64,000 nucleotides of DNA from Trichoplusia ni (taxonomy: Eukaryota; Arthropoda; Insecta; Lepidoptera; Noctuidae): the NCBI RefSeq assembly GCF_003590095.1, contig NC_039492.1, forward strand, positions 434,001 through 498,000, written 5' to 3'. A program made the translations under genes and the position numbers. The notes under the pieces were generated by a model, which saw only the letters and a list, made by a program, of their open reading frames with translations, was not told the DNA's origin and did no database searches. Shown one piece after another: positions 60,040 to 64,000 of this stretch (position 1 is the stretch's first letter; each line of letters opens with the position of its first letter).

Positions 60040-60226
60040 TGCTACAACTCAGAAACGATCCTCCAGGAATATAAGATCTTGATAAAAACCCTTCTTATAT
60101 CCAATCCAGGTTATAAACTCTCGTTGCACAAAATTTCGCCCAAATCTATTCAGCGGTTTTTGAGTGAAAGAGTCACAAACTTCGATCGATAAAAACCAAC
60201 TTTCACGTTTTATAATATTAGTAGGA
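60040..60226 (+). repeat. Lepidopteran interspersed repeat (3' end)
   Basis: 'aaaatttcgcccaaatctat', 'tcagcggtttttgagtgaa', 'agagtcacaaacttcg' and the terminal 'ttataatattagtagga' appear in the usual order of one of the commonest lepidopteran dispersed repeats. The 5' border is unclear. The 90-codon frame at 59920-60192 runs into it and is not a gene. Confidence 0.85.
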
Positions 60227-60804
60227 CAATTCTTCAGTCATGATCCCCAAGTGTCTCTTAATTTTTTTTTATCAATTTTAGTCACCTATCGGTATCTTCA
60301 CATGGCGCAACAGACTATGTCGTCTCGTTGAATAACATAAGGGTCTTTCTCTGTACAATGCAATTGAATACGTCTTCCGCATTGAATAGGTTTGTTTTAA
60401 TAACTAAATGAATCTTATATCTTCTTTAGGTCATTGTTCTATTTATGTGAGTCATTGTATTGGATATCTTGATTTGTATCGAAATCAATCTAACTTTTGT
60501 TTTATAATTACAATTTGGGGGTTTATTAACGTCAGTTAGTATCGTTAATTTTCGAGTCTCATATATTTCCTTAATAGCCACTGATGATGTTTGAAATGTT
60601 CTTAAACGACATATAATTTTTTTTTAATCGATTGTGCTGTGAATGTGTGAATCGATTCGATCGGCGTATAGAGCGTTTCTTTTCTTTTAAGTATCATTTT
60701 GAAATAATTGTATATGCCTATTTTGTTAAAATCGACGCAAACATATTAGAATAAAACAAACTCACGATGTTTATCAAATCTTCTACACGTTGAGTATAAG
60801 ATTT

Positions 60805-60966
60805 ATGAATAAGAGTGTGTTGTTGCTGATTTCCTTCTCACTTTCCGAATCCTCTACAACAATCACAACTGTCAACAGCCGACAAAACTCGTATTCTGAC
60901 ACAAACCTATTGTCTACAAAATTTCTCACAGTCCCTGTTTTGCAAACATCCGTAATACATTTATGA
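60805..60966 (+). CDS. Candidate small secreted peptide, 53 codons
   Basis: From ATG at 60805 the frame encodes MNKSVLLLISFSLSESS, a plausible signal peptide (short basic start, 8-residue hydrophobic core, small residues at the cleavage region). A serine/threonine-rich tail follows, ending in TGA at 60964. The same frame is also open for about 26 codons upstream of the ATG and for 37 codons after the TGA (to TAG at 61078), and a 92-codon minus-strand frame lies across it. The unusual openness of both strands suggests constrained or simply stop-poor DNA. It lies 250 bp upstream of the first exon at 61.2 kb and could be part of its 5' region. Alternative: chance. Confidence 0.22.
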   Translation: MNKSVLLLISFSLSESSTTITTVNSRQNSYSDTNLLSTKFLTVPVLQTSVIHL

Positions 60967-61079
60967 ATTCCTTCAATAGGTCTTACCATCGAATACAACT
61001 CACTCAGCGGCCAGCGGACAGTGTACACCCATAAAACAAGTGAATACAAGTGTCGAAACAAAACTGTTGATCGCGATTA

Positions 61080-61217
61080 GTCGCGCGACTTTGATCTGCG
61101 ACCTCCGACGTGTGATATAATCGCGTCGCACGTCCGAGTCGCGTCGGTTGTGCGGTGTCGTGTCGTGTCGTGATAGGTGTATCGGCGCGTCGCCAATGCG
61201 CCGGCGGCGGTTACAGG
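61080..61217 (+). promoter_or_regulatory. CpG-rich 5' region of the 61.2-kb gene
   Basis: Very CpG-dense for this window ('tagtcgcgcgactttgatct', 'taatcgcgtcgcacgtccg', 'atcggcgcgtcgcc'). Includes a (TGTCG)3 micro-array at about 61155-61171 and an upstream ATG at 61196 in a different frame, which starts an overlapping reading (MRRRRLQDVAGAG) that passes through the donor. No TATA box is evident. This fits a CpG-type promoter and short 5' leader. An acceptor-like 'gcgattag' at 61072-61079 leaves open that it is an internal exon. Confidence 0.5.
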
Positions 61218-61309
61218 ATGTCGCCGGCGCGGGCGTTGCTGGCGGCCCTGCTTATATGCCAACTGCTGTCCTACGGTGGCCACCAAGGACTCACCAAGAT
61301 ATTTTACAC
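61218..61309 (+). CDS. First coding exon of a secreted or membrane protein
   Basis: From ATG at 61218 the exon encodes 30 codons plus two bases and stops at 'tttacac|gtaagc', a good donor (GT at 61310-61311). The protein begins MSPARALLAALLICQLLSYGG, a textbook signal peptide: one arginine, a core of 12 hydrophobic residues, then small polar residues for cleavage. HQGLTKIFYT follows as the mature start. Codons are G+C-rich (GCG, GCC, CTG, CGG), unlike the rest of the window, as expected next to a CpG promoter. I chose this ATG over the one at 61196 because only this frame gives a signal peptide that ends at a donor; the other ATG would be bypassed by leaky scanning. Later exons should start with one base completing AC-N. 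None was found with confidence before the window ends. The gene is not identified. Confidence 0.68.
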
Positions 61310-62044
61310 GTAAGCATGTTAACTAATTGTCATAAAGAAAACCAACGTCCGTTGAAAACCCTTTCATCCAAAACTTGGCATTTATAATGTGGGATTGAAT
61401 AAACCTATATTAGAAATCTGATATGCAGTAGAGGCACCCTTGGACCGCTAGACATGAAAATGTAAGCTATCGGAAAGCGAATATGTTTCAAAATATTGCA
61501 TACATTGTAAAAGTGACGTTACGAAAAATAATTTAATTAAAATCATAAAAAGTACAACTCAAAAGATTTCACGCAACAAAATATTTATCATGAATGTATT
61601 TGTTCCGCATGCCTATACAAAACAATACGCTGACCTCACTGTAATAGTTTTCCATTCAAGGTCAACACCTTGGTCTGAAGGCCGGCTATAAAATTACTTT
61701 GTCTATCAACTATGATGGATGAAAATGTGCGGTAAACGGCGATACGATCAGCAAACTGTTAATGATCCTGCAAATTGCTAGGGAAACTCTCAGATCGTTG
61801 TCGAGTTCAAATATCTTTATAAGTAGCGATGTTAATGAATGTGTGAGAACTAACAGTTAACTTGTAAAGCGTTCCTGTCGAACGTAAATAACTTAATTAA
61901 GGCATGTTTTGTTACAAGCCTGGATGCCAAATATGGGTTGGAATCTGCCAATCTGCAGTGAGGGTGTTGAACAATGCTCAGATCTTTCCTATATGGTAAA
62001 AACACTGAGCCCAAAGGCAGGACATTTATAGACTTCTATTATTA
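61310..62044 (+). other. Presumed first intron of the 61.2-kb gene
   Basis: AT-rich DNA following the donor. No exon with a fitting acceptor and phase was found here. Confidence 0.4.
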
Positions 62045-62398
62045 CTATTTAGAGTCTTCCCAAATAGGTTTTCTGAAGCTAGAAAAAGTTTGCGGAGGAG
62101 GAACCACCAAATGATTCCTTGCGTTGGGTAGAGCAGAAAGGAATTTCAGACTTTTACTGACTAAAACCCACCAATGTTCCTTCCTTAGCCTTTTGAACAC
62201 CGGCGCCACTGTAACCCTTGCGGATAAAGCCGCTTGAGGGTGAGAGAGAAATATTCTGTTACTTCGATAAAATGCAGATTCAAATTGATAACCAAAGTAA
62301 CATAGATTACGGAAAGAAAGTGTAGAAACTAGGCCTCTACACAGCGAATAGCAAAACGCTTTTAAGATTTCCCAGAAGGAATCACTTTCAAGTGACAA
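62045..62398 (-). repeat. Probable repeat carrying a 117-codon frame
   Basis: The minus strand is open for 117 codons (KEHWWVLVSKSLKFLSALPN, then RNHLVVPPPQTFSSFRKPIW). The DNA phrase 'ggtgggttttagtcagtaa' on that strand has the feel of a lepidopteran dispersed repeat I have seen in other contexts, so I classify it as repeat-derived. No RT or transposase motif is visible. It could alternatively be a small gene nested in the intron. Confidence 0.35.
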
Positions 62399-62699
62399 GT
62401 TTCCAATAAATTATCGAATAATATTATATGAAAATGTATTTAAAGCTTGTCAGCTTATCAATACTATTGGGTACGGTTCACTATACAAAAGATTCAATCG
62501 CTTAGAATTGTGCGACCGATTGTGATTGATGGATATTTCTACTGTCAATCAAACTTTCGATCTATAAAATAACCATGTGAACTATTAGTCTGTGTAAACC
62601 ATCTACCACGGCCTTTTAAAGGAGTGTTATTGAAGTTGTAGAAAATAGATGCCGTTCTACGACGTTTAATGCTCTGTCAGCTTCCAACTGCATACTAAT

Positions 62700-63080
62700 A
62701 TTACAAATTCCATACTAATATTATAAATGCGAAAGTACCTCTGTCTGTCTGTTTCGCTTTCACGACTAAAATACTGAAATGATTGTAATTAAATTTCGTT
62801 CACAGGTAGTATAGAGCCTGAAAAGGACAAAGTAAATTTTGTAAGTGGAAAATATCGTTGGAGGGGGGGGGCGGGGTAATGGGGGTCAACTTTTATTGGA
62901 CTTCGGCTTTGAAATTTGACATCAATAATGTTTATTCAAAATAATGAAATATATGCTGAGCGGTTTTTTTTAATATAAGGGGGAAATGGATAATTATGGC
63001 ATTTCCACGGAAACGGGACCCACCGCGCGCTGTCAACTGAAATCCATAACGGACGGAATCGCGAGCAACAGATAGTAATT
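62700..63080 (+). repeat. Lepidopteran interspersed repeat, decayed copy
   Basis: Starts 'ccatactaatattataaatg' followed by 'cgaaagtacctctgtctgtc' and 'tgtttcgctttcacgacta', a very common 5' signature. It continues through 'aggtagtatagagcctgaaa' and a G run at 62863-62875, and closes near 63080 with 'gaatcgcgagcaacagata'. The opening phrase is partly duplicated at 62691-62713. Confidence 0.82.
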
Positions 63081-63686
63081 TACAATTGTTATAGATAATG
63101 CGTTATTGCTAATATTCTACATATAGGTAGATACTAGTCTTCGTCTAGTCGTTGATATTAACAGAAAGAGAGACCTCTGCCCTGCAATATAACACTTTAG
63201 GCTAATAATAATGTTTTGACACCTTAAAGGTATCGGTTCGTAATTTACAACTATGCCATAACTAAATCCGTGTCGGAAACTGTGTCCAATAAACAATAGA
63301 TTTTATTATACCGTCTATTATTGAACGGCATTAAATTTAAATTATACGATGCAGCGACGTGCTCCCACACTTCGTCAACATATCTGACCCCAGTAGTTAT
63401 GTAAGCTTCGTTTTGAGCCTGTAAACTAAGACTTTTTTTTTAATAAATAGGACAAAATTCATCTAAAAATTTTAACTTTCTCGTACAAAATTGTTATCAC
63501 TAATCACTGTGTTATTTTCCAAAAATAAACTGTTTCATTTCATTGACTAGTGGCGGCATTTAAAATATGATAGTGTTTTGTTTTAATATATTGTATAATT
63601 ACGATAGAATTCGGATATATTCGTAAATATATTAAAAGGCGTTGCAATGATAGTGTACATGAACGTTGGAAAATCAAATGTTGTAG
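63081..63686. other. No feature recognised
   Basis: AT-rich DNA; T run at 63433-63440. Confidence 0.5.
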
Positions 63687-63747
63687 GCTGAAATCACGAT
63701 ACGATACACCTATTACTTATTTTGTACGTTTTACAAACAATTAATAG

Positions 63748-64000
63748 ATGAAGGAAAACATGGTGAGGAAATCAGAGCACCTGAGTATTTTGGATGGGAC
63801 AAGGATGTGTTTAAAAATCAAGTCTAAGAACCTGCGAACTATACCTACGAACGGTTTAAAAACCCTGACACCAGGTTCTGCAATGTACATCACCCATACG
63901 TCAAAAAGATGTCTGAACATGGATGTAGATCAGTGTAAAGGTTATCGTTGGTACATAATTTATTCGTCAAAGTATGGCGATTGTAAATTCGGGAGAATTG
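63748..64000 (+). CDS. Open frame running off the right edge
   Basis: After 'acaaacaattaatag', an acceptor-like site, a frame beginning at ATG 63748 is open for all 84 codons to the edge (ITHTSKRCLNMDVDQCKGYR late in it). A second plus-strand frame reads even more like protein: LIDEGKHGEEIRAPEYFGWD up to a TAA at 63825, then YTYERFKNPDTRFCNVHHPY up to TAA at 63936. Only one can be right. The first is unbroken; the second has better composition but one internal stop, as a young pseudogene would. Neither matches the phase needed to follow the exon ending at 61309 through the 63748 acceptor directly. Family unknown. Confidence 0.33.
   Translation, partial: MKENMVRKSEHLSILDGTRMCLKIKSKNLRTIPTNGLKTLTPGSAMYITHTSKRCLNMDVDQCKGYRWYIIYSSKYGDCKFGRI

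Noticed and set aside
61077..61286. Minus-strand 69-codon arginine-rich frame.
   Set aside because: It is the shadow of the CpG-rich promoter and signal-peptide exon on the plus strand.
1..64000. CRISPR arrays, bacterial operons, phage or plasmid features.
   Set aside because: No spaced direct repeats, no Shine-Dalgarno-linked gene series and no dense coding; the window is eukaryotic.

Overview
The window reads as nuclear DNA of a moth or butterfly (Lepidoptera). It is AT-rich, has no compact operon-like gene order and no long uninterrupted reading frame (the longest from a start codon is 145 codons). It is scattered with sequence types I recognise from lepidopteran genomes: a tRNA-derived SINE at 1330-1508, the repeat ending in 'gtttgctgggacagctagt' at 32.4-32.6 kb, the 'ggtttttgagtgaaagag...attagtagga' repeat at 60.0-60.2 kb, the 'attgagaacctcctcc...gaagtcggtt' repeat at 12.4-12.6 kb and 'ctgggcaaaggcct' fragments. 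The species cannot be told from the sequence alone. Most of the window looks like intergenic or intronic DNA.

Layout. 0-12.6 kb is repeat-rich: a Helitron- or LINE-tail-like repeat, the SINE, a foldback element bracketed by a 15-bp direct repeat (4.75-4.97 kb), a decayed minus-strand coding remnant (5.6-6.0 kb), a possible CTCF/E-box cluster (8.39-8.46 kb) and a 521-bp inverted repeat with 192-bp arms (11.5-12.0 kb). 13.97-15.11 kb holds four protein-like plus-strand open segments, three of them behind acceptor-like sites. 16.8 kb has a neat 145-bp MITE with a TTA duplication. 17.7-30 kb is mostly empty, with short repeat fragments and a few weak reading frames. At 30.06-30.28 kb a pyrimidine tract and CAG|GTAAGT form an excellent recursive-splice or internal-exon signature. 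CpG-richer patches at 2.45, 23.6, 31.5, 33.4, 37.3, 41.3 and 61.1 kb stand out from the background and may be promoters or first exons.

49.37-50.36 kb is a complete solo LTR (988 bp, TGTAACG...CGTTACA, 4-bp duplication TCGT), much richer in GC than its surroundings. 51.87-54.39 kb carries a cluster of minus-strand, stop-interrupted, strongly protein-like frames that I read as a decayed coding remnant, perhaps transposon- or virus-derived; I cannot name the family. The best gene evidence is at 61.08-61.31 kb: a CpG-rich 5' region, an ATG, a classical signal peptide and a splice donor, so the first coding exon of a secreted or membrane protein whose remaining exons lie downstream, mostly outside the window. 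The last 250 bp hold an open frame running off the edge.

No tRNA or rRNA gene, CRISPR array or bacterial-style feature was found. No function can be assigned to any complete protein here. Most coding calls are deliberately low in confidence, because they rest on openness, composition and splice signals without any homology search.
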